Source: Magicicada septendecula
Taxonomy: Eukaryota > Arthropoda > Insecta > Hemiptera > Cicadidae
Reading direction: 5' to 3'
NCBI GenBank assembly: GCA_034769895.1
Contig: CM068374.1
Coordinates: 356,114,302 to 356,178,301, forward strand
DNA: 64,000 bases
Position numbers and translations under genes: made by a program. Under the pieces are notes generated by a model that saw nothing but the letters and a program-made list of their open reading frames with translations, had not been told where the DNA came from and searched no databases. Shown here in pieces: positions 34,768 through 48,673 of this stretch. How positions within the stretch are numbered: position 1 is the stretch's first letter; each line of letters starts with the position of its first letter.

Positions 34768-34942
34768 CAGTGGAACCTCGATATAACACCTGTGTGGAAA
34801 AACGCAACCCTTGATGTAACGCTCATTTTTCACAGCCCCAGCAAATTAAATAGTTAAACTTGGGACCATTATATAAAGTGACCCTCGATATACAGCGGAT
34901 TTTGGCCGGTCCACAGAAGAGCATTATATCAAGGTTTTACTG
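34768..34942. mobile_element. Tigger/pogo-type MITE, 175 bp, TA target duplication
   Basis: The left end CAGTGGAACCTCGATATAAC is matched by the complement of GCATTATATCAAGGTTTTACTG at the right end, and both sides are flanked by TA (34766 and 34943). CAGT-GAACC-TCGATATAA is the familiar end of Tigger/pogo elements in animals. A second inner copy of CCTCGATATA-C lies near 34884. There is no transposase. Confidence 0.75.
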
Positions 34943-34949
34943 TACTTAC

Positions 34950-36010
34950 ACTCATTTTGTATAGTAAGAGAATTTGTAGAAAACTTGCGAGTTCATTAGT
35001 ATTCAGGTGAGGTATTGCAGAATTGTATTAAATAGTAAAACTTGTCAGCTTTGCCATAGCTGAAAACCCTGTAAATTTCAGTTTCATTAAGACATCGTTG
35101 GTTCTAGACCTTTCAAGTTTATCTAAAGAATAATGTTTTTGGTAAGTTAGAGGCAAACATGAACAGACGACCCCTTTCAAGGAGACGAATGATACAGAAC
35201 TTTTGAAAATGTGTTAAAATAGGATAATAAATTTTCCTTTTAAGAAGGGGGCTCTGGGGGGGGAATAAACTACCTGGGGCCACAAAATGTCCAAATTTAT
35301 CACTAGTTAGAACAATGTGCCATTTATTGAGCAAGAAACGTGGTCGATACCGTAACAGTGTTGCGATTAATCTGTCATAACACTTTCCCCAAATCTGTTT
35401 TGAACAACATTTACTAAGGCAAGTAAAACCAAGCTGAGTCCAAGCAAGTCCAGATTTCATGAAGTATAAGATTTTCTTTCAAATACTTTTGGACGGTAGG
35501 TTGCTTGCTACAATTTATTGTACGTTTGGATGTGAATGTGTGTGAATACATTAATATGATCAGTCATCATAAGAGGAAGTGACAAGTTTACAGATTATTT
35601 ATCTGATAGGTTCTAATTTGCACTTTATTGTTTTAAAAATAATGATTATCCTTCTTGCTTTCCCAATTGTTCGTAACAATTCTGTTTCATTGATTCTAAT
35701 TGAATGTGCTTCTGCATTGATAAATTCTACATACTCAGTTGCAACTACTTCCAGAATATTACATGATTTAAATTGAATGAAAAACCTAAATTTAAACGAA
35801 CAAAAGCTCTGTGCTTTTCTCATGGCGAACCCTTTTCCCGGAATGCGTCCGTTGTAATATTTTTACACTTGATGTGTCGACCCCCAAAATCTGGGTTTGT
35901 CTTCAAAACCTAAAAGTCATAAAACAACTTAGAATGAACATTGTAAAACAAAATATTGTCAAAATACTATTAACAGTTTTAGCATTAAAATGTAGTTCAT
36001 ACAAATAAAA
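34950..36010. other. No gene seen
   Basis: Short frames on both strands (for example 35119-35460 minus) have no known motif and atypical composition. Confidence 0.5.
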
Positions 36011-36017
36011 AATTAGG

Positions 36018-36061
36018 AAGGCTGATGATGGGAACACTGAGGGTCCCGAAACATGTTCCAA
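36018..36061 (+). ncRNA. Hammerhead ribozyme-like motif 3
   Basis: AAGG, core CTGATGA (36022), stem II GGGA against TCCC, GAAA (36048), self-complementary stem III ACATGT, cleavage-site T, then CCAA. The text after it (TTCC, AATAAGG, AAAAA, GTAAAT) matches that after motifs 5 and 6, so this is a single-arm member of the same family. Confidence 0.6.
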
Positions 36062-36114
36062 ATAAGGGAAAAATAACATCTTTAGGTAAAGTAAATGTAA
36101 ATTTTAAATAAAAG

Positions 36115-36285
36115 TATGTATGGATTAATCATAAAATAAGGGTTTTCTTACCTATGAGTGGTGATTGAAAAGCCAAACAATTGGTGGACAGCTTAGAATT
36201 AAAAATATGTATGGATTAATCATAAAATAAGGTTTTCTTACCTACGAGTGGTGACTGAAAAGCCAAACATTGGTGGACAGCTGTT
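36115..36285 (+). repeat. Tandem duplication, 91-bp period
   Basis: TATGTATGGATTAATCAT to GCCAAACA-TTGGTGGACAGCT occurs at 36115 and again at 36206, with a few differences. The first copy carries a short extra tail. Confidence 0.85.
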
Positions 36286-36670
36286 TTCTATTGTATTTAT
36301 AACCCCCCACTCCACGTATCCAATGAAGATCACACCCGTTCACTATGGCTTACTCTTTTGTTAAATGAAAATCCCAAATACTCTTGTAAATTTCCAGTGT
36401 CCTAATTTACCTTTCTGACCTACCAACCCTCTATGGTGAAGGTCTTTCATCACGTTCCTCAAAGTATTAAACCAAATTTGTGGAATGTCCTCCTCCGTTA
36501 CGTGGCTCGAATTGTTCTCATTTGTAATATTGAAAGAAGTCTATTTAAATGATAACAGAATTTTAATACTAGTTATTGTTAAAAACGAGTGTCAAGACAT
36601 TTCTCATATTGTAGTTACAAGTGTGTTGCATTGTTTTACAACTTTCATTGTAAGTTGTCTAATGTTTTTA

Positions 36671-36712
36671 GCTTCTGAAGATAACCCCTGGATTTTTGGG
36701 GTCAAAACACTA
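36671..36712 (+). ncRNA. Decayed hammerhead-like motif
   Basis: CTGAAGA at 36674 is followed by ACCCC/GGGGT as stem II and TCAAAACACT where TCGAAACAC would be expected. The invariant G of GAAA is A, as a CpG-to-CpA change would give, so it should be inactive. A (GT)n run (36759-36785) lies shortly after. Confidence 0.35.
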
Positions 36713-36752
36713 ACATAAAAGTATCAGTGGGAAGAGGACTCACCAGAAAAAC

Positions 36753-36758
<6 letters not shown>

Positions 36759-36785
<27 letters not shown>
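36759..36785 (+). repeat. (GT)n microsatellite
   Basis: About 13 GT dinucleotides. Confidence 0.95.
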
Positions 36786-36789
36786 ATGC

Positions 36790-39700
36790 TTTTTATTTTC
36801 CACCTCACAAATATACTACAACAGTATAAAACAAATTATGTTAAAAAATATATTCTTGTGGAAAATAAAAATTTTATGTATTAATAAATTATATAAAGAC
36901 AGAATTTATGGTTTACAAAAATGTGTGTAGTCAACTTACATTTCAAAGAACTGTAAATCTTGTTACCATTCAAAATAAATAGGCATAAAGATTTTAGGAG
37001 ATTGATAATGGATTGCTGATGTGAATTTTTTGCCACTTTATTTTCGGTATTCCTCTTCCAGAAATAAAAATGGTTTAGATTTTGTTGTCAGGATTGCCTG
37101 TATTTACAGGGTTTTTACTGGGTTCAAGAAAAGGGAAGTGTGTTTTGTATATGCTAATGCTATTAAAATTGATACTAAATCTTTTCCCTAACAAACGGAT
37201 TAATTAGATAAATAAAAAAAACTGTGTCCTATTATAGATAATAAAATGAAATTGAATGTTCAGTCATTGTAAATATATTTTTTTAATACCTTTTCTAAAA
37301 TTTTGTATTGTTAGGAAAATAATGTATTTATAATTGATAAGATTACTTGTATTTTGTTTACATATATAATGATGGATTTTTCGTTCCTTATTGTGCCATC
37401 CTGATTTTTATGTTTATAAATAATTTACTGTAAAAATAACAATCACATAGTACAAATTTCATTGATATTGTAACCTGATGTAGTATGTACAATCACATGA
37501 AACAATAATAGCGTTTAACAGTTACTGATTTTTATTGAGCACATTTGTCGATGTGGATGGTACAGAATTTTTACAATTTTGTGTTATTTACTTTTGTTTA
37601 GTACATAGACTACAGTTCAGATTTAATGTTAATGGTATGTTCAGTGTTTTCATAGTATTTCGGTGCTTTGGTGAAATGTGAAAATTTAGGAATAATAAAT
37701 AAAGTTAAAATATATCCCAAACGGTTGAAGTATCATTAATTACATTCTTGTGTGGCAAGTTTTAAATGACGAATTGCATTTAAGTAAACTAATTTTAGTA
37801 ACAGTTATTTTGGATGAGATTTAGTTGTATCAGTGCATTCATCATATTAACTGTTACTGCTAGATAAGTAATATACCCAAGGAGAGGTGTTGGGAGTTAC
37901 AATTCCCTTTCCCTCAAAGGGGAGGGGGTCACAGTGGAGTTTTGTAGGTAAAAATTAATGAAACCTTTTACTTTGACATCTTTCCTATAGATGCGTGCAT
38001 TTGGTTCTCTGGGCTGGTTTTCAACATTGCATGGGCATATCATCTAACTGAAGGAGAAGGTTATATTATAGGAATATGGAATAAGTTTTTGCACATTAAT
38101 GTCTGTGAATCATCAAGCATAACTTCTTATCATCCATCAGTAAATCCTCAGTGGAAAAATTGTGACTACGCTGTTGTGATTATGCTAGACAGCCTCCCAT
38201 ATAATGTAGATTATTCTTTTGCTTGCTAATCTTCTCGTACAGTAGGAATCTGTTGTAACTTTGTTGACGTAGCAGGTGTGAATACTCATGAAGTCTTGTG
38301 TTATCATGATAAATATAAATGTAATGGAGATGTTATCACATTGGTAACTACTTAGGGATTACTTACCATATGAACTTGCATAATTTGCTCACCCTAATTT
38401 TTGAATAGATTTTTAGAGAAAAAATAAGTATGTGTTGAACTTGCTGCCAATGAACTGCATTTGTCAGTGCTTTAATTAATACACAGTAATTACACAAAAT
38501 ATACTAGCTGGGAATTTTCCCTTTTTAATGTCGACTTTTTTTTTATAAATACATCATAAAATTATATTACATTATCAGCATAAAAGTAAAAAAAAAAAGT
38601 GTGAACAGTAATGTTAATTTTAATTATAAATTTCTGTTCATTTACAGGGTTCACTTGTGGTGCTGAAAAATTTACTAAAGTAATATGTAACTTGTCACAA
38701 AAATTTGAATTATCGTATGTTTCGACTATTTTGTATGCCAAATTTAAAACTGAAATTACAGGATTTAATTAACATTTGTCATTTGTTTTAGTTATATTAA
38801 AATAACAGTGAACAAATACATATTTTGAAAGTACATTTGTTTCCTTAATTTGTGTTTTGTTTAGTTTTGGTTGTACATAATGTGCATGAAACAGTCAGAT
38901 GAAAATCCCCACATAATTTATACACCTTGTTAATCAAATTTGATAATAAAAAGTACGTAAAATGTGCAAGTCAAGATGGTACTGTATTAACAATTCTGCC
39001 CCAGCATATTTTAGTACCAAAGTTGTACAGTATTGTTTGTTGTAAGGACAAGTTGATGGACATTTGTAAAATTTCAGTTATCTAACAGCATTTATGAGAA
39101 TTTGCTGACTATTTAACAGTTACTTTTGTTTTATTAGTTTATTATTCACAGTGCTACCTGCCCATGTGTTTTCCATGTAAACATTTGGAAGCAACAAACA
39201 CTGTCCTCTCAGGTATGTATAAACGGTGGTTAACAGATTCTATTTTGTACTTTGAATTCAGAACCTTCTTCTTTTTGTGCTAATCAACCAGATTTATCTA
39301 TTGTATACGTAGCTGCCTCACAGAACTGCCTTAGTTGCTTTCAACTATGTGTCCATGACATCCAACTTGATCTGGCACATTTGTTTACTAAACCATCTTC
39401 CCATCTTATGCTTTTATGGTCTCCAGTGCACAATCATATGTTTATTCCCTCTTTGGTGTTGTTGTCTGTTGTTATGATCTACAAAAAACCATTTCAACTC
39501 TGCTGTTGCTTTTCGAACATCTTTCACGTTTTAAGTTCTGCTTCTGATCTACTCATTTATTCTTGTATCTTGTATCCGATAGTTTTATATTTAATATTTG
39601 TCTGTCCACTGTGCTTTTGCTACTTTGTCCATGTTTGCCCTTATAATTGACTACAGGTGAGGACAGAAAGTTCTCACTGATTAAATGTTTTAGTCTTAAG

Positions 39701-42700
39701 ATAATGTGAGTACACTTTGTCTGTGACCTGTCTGTAGCCTAATTGTAACAATTGAAACATTGATATAATACAATAAAATTCGAAAGTTTTGGAAATTGGA
39801 CAGTTGGGTAGAAAATGGTATTCGTGTAATATAAGTGGTTCACGTGTCTCCATGTATTATCTTGCTTTGAAAGTTAAGTTAGTATTGTGACAATAATCTC
39901 TAAAAGGAAAGCTGAATTGAAGATGATTCTGTTACACTGTAAAGCCTTAAGTTATAAATTCTGATTCACATCAGTCTAGTCTCTTTACTAAAAACTAACA
40001 AGGTGAAAATTAATTACAAGAAAGATTTCATAATTTTTTTGTACAATTGAAATTAATTATAGTAGTGATGGCAAATCAAATGTGATATGTACTTTTAAGT
40101 GTTAAACTCATTCTCCTGTTTGGGCTTTTCAAGGAATAGTAATAAACCAACTCTCTAAATGTAAGACAGTCGATAATGATAATTTTTATAAGTTAGTGTT
40201 CTCATTGCATTTCATGTCTTGTTTTACCAGGCATTCCATACCAGACTTCCACACTTGTATTTATTCAGTGAACCTTTACATGTGTTCCAATCGGCTACCC
40301 TATTTTTAGGCAACCTGAGTGTATTTCTTATTTTTTCTTACATAAAATGTTTGTAACTCCTGAAACACATGAACCGTCATAAAGGTCAGTGAAAGAGTGA
40401 AGCGGTGGAATTTCGATTTTATGTAGAACTGCATACAAAACCTCTTAAATGTTTTGTAGTGTTTGTAACTGTACCTACTTATAATGACATGAGAAATTCA
40501 AATTGAGTTCGTGTTGTAAATGCAGACAATGTTCTAAATTGGTTACACATTGATAATCTGTTTAGGAATCAGACACCGTTCAGAATTTATTATAAAAAAT
40601 GTCCCCAGTTATTTTATGAAAACTAGTAACAGACAAATGTGCTCAATATAATAACACATATGTGCTACAGTTGCATATATAGTTTCTAGTTCATATACTC
40701 GGTGCTATTCTGAAAAACATATAAACACTTAATGCATTACATTGTACATTTAAAATTCACTTTGGTGTTCGCTGCACTGAATGCGTAAGATCTCTTACTT
40801 TGCATTAGTATAAAACATTAAGTAAATGTTATATGCTATATTGTATTTGAGAGTTAAGTTAGTTTCAATCAGTTGTGTGATTTTTAAGTTGTGAAATAGA
40901 AATTTATAAAGGAAACATTAATATGTTTTGTATTTTATTAGCAGCAGGCCCGTGGAGATACAAATTTAATGTTCTCAGACATAATTACAAATTATTTGTG
41001 CATTTTATTGCACTCCAAATGAAGTGGGAATAGGAGTTTGCCTGTGTTGGCTGAATGGGAAAGAAATGCTCTTTTCAAGTCAGTGTCTGCTGGCGATTGG
41101 CTGTTGTTTTAATAATCACTGCATGTTGCCAGATGTCTTAAGACATAAGTCACTCTTGAGCTGTGTGCTGCACAACGTGTCAGTGCTGTTCTCTTATAAA
41201 GTGACCACTATGATCCCATTCCAGTTTTATTCGCAGTATGAGAGAAGTCAGCAGTCTCATGCGTAATTGTTTATGTGTTCTCATTATTGTATGCCATACC
41301 TGCCAGCTGTTCCGATCTGGGCTTTTTTTCAGATAACATAGAAATTGACTGCAATGTGTGAATTTTTTTTAATTATCCTGATTTATTCCATTTTTTCAGT
41401 CCTGTCAGTCCTTAAGGAATAAACATATTTTTAGTGAGTCTAAAGGTGCACTTAATTTTTATGGTGTGTAAGACAGTGCCATTCTCAACAGGACAGTTTG
41501 TTTCATTTTATTCTTTTGATGAATATTTATTTTTATGACATTTTTAATATCTCTGAGTGGTTGCTTATATATAAAAATTGTTATGAATTTTTATTGGAAA
41601 AAAATCACACTTGTAAGGAAGCATTTTTGTTTACAAGTGTCTTCGGTAATTAGTTAACATTAATATGTTATATTATTTATGGGTTATACAATTCCCATTT
41701 TCATTTAAGTTTGCTATGTCAGATTGTGTTTGATGAAGCTTCCTAATTAATTTGGAAAATCTTTCAGTTTTAATTTTCAGTTTTTGGCATGTATGCTTAT
41801 ATATTGCACAGACTTTATTCATCTTGTTATCTGAATTAGCAGTCTCTGGAAGTCCTAATCCAGAGACATCATTTTAATTCTTAGAAATGGGCTGATCATA
41901 ATTTTTTTATAGTCAGCTAAGTTAGCATCAAATACAGATTCCTAAGAAACAATCGACATGCCCTAACTGTCAGTTGTTTAAACTGCGTCTCATAACTTGA
42001 GTATAGTACTTAAAATTGTTCTGGAAGATCCAGACTTTCTACCAAGTAATAATTTTGTTCAGTTTCACCTAAAACGTCAAGTTCATACATTATTCAACTT
42101 TGTGATTTAGCCATTTTAATGACAGTGAGTAGTAAGCAGGATCTTCAACAAACAGGTGGTAGTCAGCTAACATGTGAGATATATATAAAACTCAGAAAAA
42201 TGTTAACGATTGTGCACCCATTTTGATTTGTGTGTTATAGTCTTGTTATTTAACACCCAATCTTCTAATAAAACAAACAGAAAGCAAAGCATCTCGGCCT
42301 TCACCCCTAAGTTGCAACTGAGTCTATAGTTTTTTTTCATCATGATAGTACTATTGTTGAAATATATGCATATGATAAGTGTGTCACACAACTATTCATG
42401 TAGTTTATACAGTAGGAATCATACTGTAATGGGTCTTTTTAAAATTGTAACAGATCTTCCCCGGAACTTTCACATCTCCTTTGATATTCAGTCCTAAGTT
42501 GAATCAACTACTTCTGCTATTACTCTCCCAATAAATTTACATTCAGAACATTTTGACGAGATATATTTTCTATGCATTGAGTCCATGTGTTCCCATAGCA
42601 TTGTGGCTATTTAAATAGTATGATCATAAGATGTAACTTATCACTTTCAACGAAGTCAACCCGTGAAGTCATTCACCTTCTTGTGTCAGTGTATGGCGTT

Positions 42701-45580
42701 ATGAAAGTGACGTCTAGAAACATGGCAACAATAAAACTATATTGAGCTTTAAAATAATTTATGACCGTTACAGGTTGTTGCAATTGCTGGATGGAAACTG
42801 TTTCATAGCAAAACTTCTTGTACTTCAAGGGTGTGCTAACCTTCATGTTTGTTGCCAATTCCTTTTCTGCTGGTATTTTTTGCCTAGCAGATCCCCTCTG
42901 TGTGTGTGTGTGTGATCCATGAACCGGTTGTCATGTAGATGGAGAAAGAAGTGCCATGGAGTTTTTGTATGGCAGAATACTTTTACAGCAAGCAATGAAT
43001 TTTGACACTTCCAGTATAATATCATTACTGTACCATTGATAAAAATTTAAACAAAGATAGTCAGATAATCATAACTTGAACAATCTGTGTTCAGCTGTTT
43101 CTGATTTGTGGCCACAGAAATGTTTGTATAATTATACAGATTGGACAATAAGTTTCTCTTGACACTCATACTTAATCAAAAATCCATTTTTCAAATAACT
43201 TATAGACCACTCTGTATATCGCTCATTTATATAGAACTCGTTTGTATTTTACTGTGGAATAAATTATTATATGTGTAGATGATTTTCTCAGAAAATCTAG
43301 TGTTTATCAAAATTGCGGTAGTTTCAGACTAGGAAAAATCATATTATAGGTGCTGGGTTGTAACAAAAATTGTATGCGCATGCGTGTTTGAAGTTAAAAA
43401 TCTCAAATATTGTGAGGGGATCTTATCCAAAACAGTCTTATCATACATGGTTATTGTGTTATTTGCATCAATTGTGTAGCCTATGCTTGTTACAGAACAA
43501 AATACAAGGTGCAGCGAACACCAAATGGATTTTACTTTTTGTAACACTTGAATCTCAGATCGATTGCTTTTATTGGTATACATAGTTTATTTCTTGTCAT
43601 AATTATTAAGTACTCACTGAGTGTTTCATTATGAGCAGACATTATGGCTTAATTAAGATATACAATTATTATACTGAATATTGTATTGTTGCCATATTTT
43701 AAGTGATATTATTTGATTATTTTATATGACTGTGAGCAATTTCTTTTTTTCCAGGCTGAATGAGACAGATATTTTAATACGTTGAATTTGTTAACGTTGC
43801 ATACATTTGTTCATTATGCTATTTGAGAACACATCAGTCTTTTTATAGATTCAGTCGTTTAATTGTGGCTTTATGGTAAAAGATACTTATTTTTTATTGA
43901 CCCACAAACTCAGTATGGGTTTTAGCCTTTCAGAAGTGTTCCATTCTACCCTTTCTTTACATGCTTTTTCCCATCCTCTGCACCTTAAAATCCTCCATAA
44001 TTTTGTTTCATAGATTAGATAAATTCTGTAAGTTGAGTATGATTTTCTTCATTAACGTTTTCATAACTTTTCAGTTTTTAACATGTAGAGATGTTGGTTG
44101 TGTGCCCATCCCCCAACCTGTAGGAGTAAGGATCCTTCTGTAGGAGGTGACCATCACTTAGTCAAGGTGGCTTAACTACAGGACCCCACATATTGTCCTT
44201 GTTAGTGTAGGATTTGTTGTTTGTGCTGACAAGGACTCCATCAACTAAGATGCTACCTGAGTTAAATCAGTTATAATTACTCTACGACATTGCAGCCCCC
44301 TCTCATCCTCCAAGACCTACAACAACCAGCTATTTATTTTTCACACCTCCTTTCTCAACCAGCTTGGTACCAGCTTTTGTGAAGTTAGGTAAAAGATGTT
44401 AAATTTTCATAAACTGGGAAGAATAGGCTAAAATTGTGTGAAAAGCAATTCCTATGCGAGTGTTATAACTAAAAATGTAGGTTACAATACGAGTTACATA
44501 TTGTGCCACCTCATATATTGTATTAGATCAGGCAGAGTGCTGTTGCATAAACGAGGTGTGGAAAATAATTTAAATTCTTAAGTTGTTAATGAATCCGAAC
44601 ATGACATAAACTGCAAGAAGTAAAAGTTCATGATTAATTTGTATCCAGAAAGTCAACTAGTAGTATATTAATAAACTGGTGCAATAGTTGTTGGAAGTTT
44701 AAATCTCAGCAACACAGCATAAAAGGCTTTTTTGAAGGTGATAACACCACTGCAAATTTTGCCCCAGAACATTTTAAAAATTTCTTTTCATTTGAAGTTT
44801 TGTGTAAGAGTAAAATACAAGGTTTGATTATATTGTTCATACAATTTTTTGTACTTGGAATAGTACATTTTCTCGCACCAAACGATTAATAAGAAGTACA
44901 AGTCATTCAGTGTTCCTGGGCTGCCAGTTTATAAACGAAGGGGTAACTTGGAGGGAGGATGGACTTTTGCTTTGAAGGTGTACTGTAGGTGTAGTTTATC
45001 GAGAAAGGAATCAATGTAGGGAAAGGTCCTATTAAAAAAGTCTAGTGCAGGGCAGCATTGCTAGTGTGGGCCCGCCAGTATGTATTAATAGTAGAGCTAT
45101 GGAGTGTTCTACATATAGCTCATTACACATCAGATTATTAGTTGATGCACTGTTACCATGTTCCATTGTCAACATGCTCAACTACCAAGAGGTCAGAGAC
45201 ATTTATTGTCTGACAGTTTTCTTCTATAACATTTTTTTTTTGATAGAGCCATGACTGTTTTGTCACATGTTCTTATGATAAATACCACGTCTAATACTGT
45301 TTGAATTGTATTAGTTATACTATCCCTGACGCTGTGATAATTGTAACAAGAATGCTGCCATTTTCTGTTTTAATTGCTGTGTATGTTAACTCTGGGTGTG
45401 TGTGTGTGTTATCCAATAACATCACATTGTTTACATTATGCAGAGTTCATTTTCTGACCATAATTTAATTTCTGTTATAATACGGATTTTATTTACAAGA
45501 GTTTAAAATCCTTTTTAAAATTGCGGGACCATATTTATTAAAAAATATATACGGTACATAAATCATTTCTCTCTTGGGGG
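36790..45580. other. No gene seen in about 8.8 kb
   Basis: AT-rich DNA with only short frames. The longest, 39252-39650 (+), is rich in Leu, Cys and Ser as expected from T-rich chance frames. A GC-richer block near 44085-44350 has no recognisable coding content. The word TTTGGTGTTCGCTGCA at 40762 recurs inverted at about 43507. Confidence 0.5.
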
Positions 45581-45946
45581 GGGGGGGGGGGTTGAAATTA
45601 TGAAAAAAATAACTACATGCAAGTAAAATATCTTTCTTTTTGTGGCCTGGTGGTGAATCTTAACATTATTTAGTACTGAACTTTGATTCACTTTTATTTG
45701 ATACCTGAACTTTGATTCACTTTTATTTGATACACGTGCACAAACAAAAAAGAATATATTTAGGTAACGCAGGAAATACAATATCTAGAAGATAGTCCTC
45801 ATTTGTAAGTACAAACAATGACAAACAAAATGAAGCTCCTATAATATTTAATGTAAATTGTAAAGTAAAAATTGAAATAATGAAAATAAACAAATAGGTT
45901 TCTAGTTGCAACAAATTGTAGTTTTGTAAGTTAGTGATTGGTACAT

Positions 45947-45956
<10 letters not shown>

Positions 45957-46009
<53 letters not shown>
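45957..46009. repeat. (AT)n microsatellite
   Basis: Uninterrupted TA dinucleotides for about 52 bases. Confidence 0.95.
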
Positions 46010-46011
<2 letters not shown>

Positions 46012-48005
46012 GGGCTTTTTACACTTGTATTTATATACATATAAATATAGTAATGATATTACAAAAAGAAAAATTGTATGTTAACAGTAGACCTAAGAAA
46101 TGAATAAATAAAAAGCTTTGAATTTAGTATTTATGCTTAGTACAATAGTAATCAGGTATTTATATATATAATGTCTTGTACATTGTTGTTGCTTATGTAT
46201 TGAAAGGAAAAACAATAAAAGATGTTCAGTATTGTATAAATTTTGTAAAATTATCCTGTTTCTTAGCTTTGTCTGTTAACCTTCATCTGATTTTCTGTTT
46301 AGATTGTGGAGTTTCTTTTGACAATTTTCCAATTACTGAACCTATACTATATTTTCGTTGTTTTGGTACACAATACTTCCTCACTACGCAGTGAGGCAGA
46401 AGAAGTGTACCAATCGTAAATTATTTTATTGCTGAATGTAATGCGAAAATACATATTCTATTAAAGTGTAAGGTTAGGTAAGTATGGCCCAGTTTAATTT
46501 AATGTTAAGAGAAAACAAAACTCATGGTTGGGGTTGGCAAAATATAACGTTTGATAAGTAAATACAATGATAGTAAGACTGTGGCATTTGGTGATAATCT
46601 CAGAGTGCATTGTTAAACAAATGCAAGGAAAAACAACTGACAGGCATTGTTACATTCAAGCATTTTGTTCTTCTTCATTCATAAACTTGCTGCACTTACA
46701 CAAATTTTCATAATGCATGTATTTTACTACTACTGAATTATATATAAATCTAACCTAACCTTGTGGAAGAAAATGTTACTTTATTTTTTGCAAACATGTG
46801 ATTAAAACAGAATACATATCTGTACGGATCGTATTTTTAATCATACACTATACACAGTATATATAAACATTATGAAACAATTGTAAACGTAGTACGGGAC
46901 CGGGGAAAAACAATAACCAAAAGTAGATTTGGGTGACAAAATAATATATTTGTAAAATTGAATGTTGAAAGCAAAAAGTGAGTTCTGTCAATACGGAAAA
47001 CATGTAAAGTAACATGCAAGGGGTGGCCCTTGGCAGGGACAGATTAGAAGCGCATGGTGCCAACGCCCATTCAAAATTCGACCTTCTATCAATTATTTAT
47101 ACTGATAAATGGCATAAACAATTTCGAAAGTTAAGAATTATTTTATTAAACTCTCAAATTACAACAAATAGTTAGCTAAATAGTGATTACAATGAGCACA
47201 GTAGTACCTAAGCTTAGAAAATATTAATCTAAGAATGGAATCTGTCTTCATTTAAAAATGTGTTAATTTTTTCATTTTTGAACACATTTTCAGTCAATTT
47301 TATGTAACTCAAATCTGAAAATGTGACATTATTTATTGCAATATGGTTTATTGTTTGATAGAGACATTTATGTGTTGTAATTGATCTTGATCTATGTAAA
47401 TAACTTTTGGATCAATCAGGATACTGAATTTTGTGTATACCTTTAAGATTACATTTTTAATTTTATTGACATTATACCAGCAGTATTTACATTATTTTTG
47501 ACTTCAGATTTTTGAAATATGAGGTTTGTGGTTTGATAATTAGTAAATGTTGTAAATTTTTGGGGGCATATTTGATGGTATTTATTTATATACCACACAC
47601 ACACACACACACACACTTTTTTATCAGAAATTTTGTGCGAAAATGTATAAGGTAGAGATATTCGGTACTGTGTACTGATAACTGATTTGAAGAATTTAGT
47701 AGAAATTTACCTATAGAAAAACATACAGTTTTGGTATGAAATTGCTTAATTACTGGCACATCTAGGGGCTGAATAACATATTGTTACAACGGTCAACAGA
47801 TTCTTGTGTTGCTAAGTGGTAACAGAATAACTGATACCAGTGAAGTCACTAATTAGAATCTTTAATTAGTTACAAATAACAATTAGAAATAACAAAGGCA
47901 CTTGTATACAAAAGTTCAAAATAAACGTGCCCAATACACAACAATAAATGTTACCTTATTATACTAATAACGTTAGTGTTATAACACTAATAATGTTTAT
48001 AAAAT
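46010..48005. other. No gene seen
   Basis: AT-rich. A TGTTACAACGGTCAAC word at 47782 resembles the LTR-like start at 55420; a short (CA)n is at 47592. Confidence 0.45.
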
Positions 48006-48009
48006 ACTC

Positions 48010-48180
48010 TAGAGGGTACCTAGGGAGGGGAAGAAAAGAGGCAGACTGAAACTATAGTGGATAAATGGGGGTGGAAGATGGAAAGAGGGAGGTGTGTTTC
48101 CAAATCTGATTGACATTGGCTCAAAAAATTTTTCCGTGGCCAATGTTTGCAAAGGAGGCCATCGCTGTATGTAGCACTAG
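48010..48180 (+). pseudogene. C-terminal tail of a LINE ORF2
   Basis: The plus strand reads VPREGKKRGRLKL, a stop where the usual Arg would be, WINGGGRWKEGG, and then IDIGSKNFSVANVCKGGHRC. The order RGR-L-WI-GV...LGI-NW-S-A-DR--WR is the usual end of ORF2 in RTE/R1-type LINEs. The minus-strand frame over the same place is a shadow. It is short and broken, so the LINE family is not fixed. Confidence 0.45.
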
Positions 48181-48344
48181 GAGAGTTCGAGAGAAACCAT
48201 GATTTTACAGATGTATAAATGACTGCATGTAGTGCAGTACTGAAGAAAGCTTGATACAATACTTTGGTCAACAGTGGCCAATTGGGTTATTAAACTTCAT
48301 CAATTTTTTATTTTGTATAAAGAAAGAACGCTACAAATGTTACA

Positions 48345-48673
48345 AAAGTTTGTCCATTCTTAGATGGGATCCTGATGTAAACAAAACCATATGCTTGTAC
48401 TCGAATTGGATTGGTTAGACGTGGTCACTTCACTAAATCCTGTACCAGGAATAAAGTAGTTGATTAATTTTTAAGCAATTAAAAATACATCAATATATAT
48501 TTTTTTAAATACAATTGGGATTAATACAACTATAAATAAGATGAGTGCTTTTTTACTTCTTTGGGCTATGTTTATTTTGTTAAGAAAGTTTTTACTTCAT
48601 TCTGTATATGCCTCTATGTTATATCATTCTGCTTTGATTATATCACGATCCACTCTAAAAATGAACAAACTTT
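48345..48673. mobile_element. MITE, family A copy 1 (329 bp)
   Basis: The left end AAAGTTTGTCCATTCTTAGA and the right end (complement of AAAATGAACAAACTTT) form imperfect inverted repeats of about 38 bp that also include GATCCTGATGTAAACAAA. Internally it shares TTTAAATACAATTGGG and ATTAATACAACTA with copy 2 at 52449. No coding capacity. Confidence 0.8.

Noticed and set aside
35119..35460. 113-codon minus-strand frame
   Set aside because: No recognisable domain or coding-like composition.
39252..39650. 132-codon plus-strand frame
   Set aside because: Leu/Ser/Cys-rich as expected for T-rich DNA; no motif, no splice context.
46460..46760. AAGGTTAGGT and its complement AACCTAACCTT as telomeric repeat or MITE ends
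   Set aside because: Single words only, not a tandem TTAGG array, and no extended inverted repeat around them.
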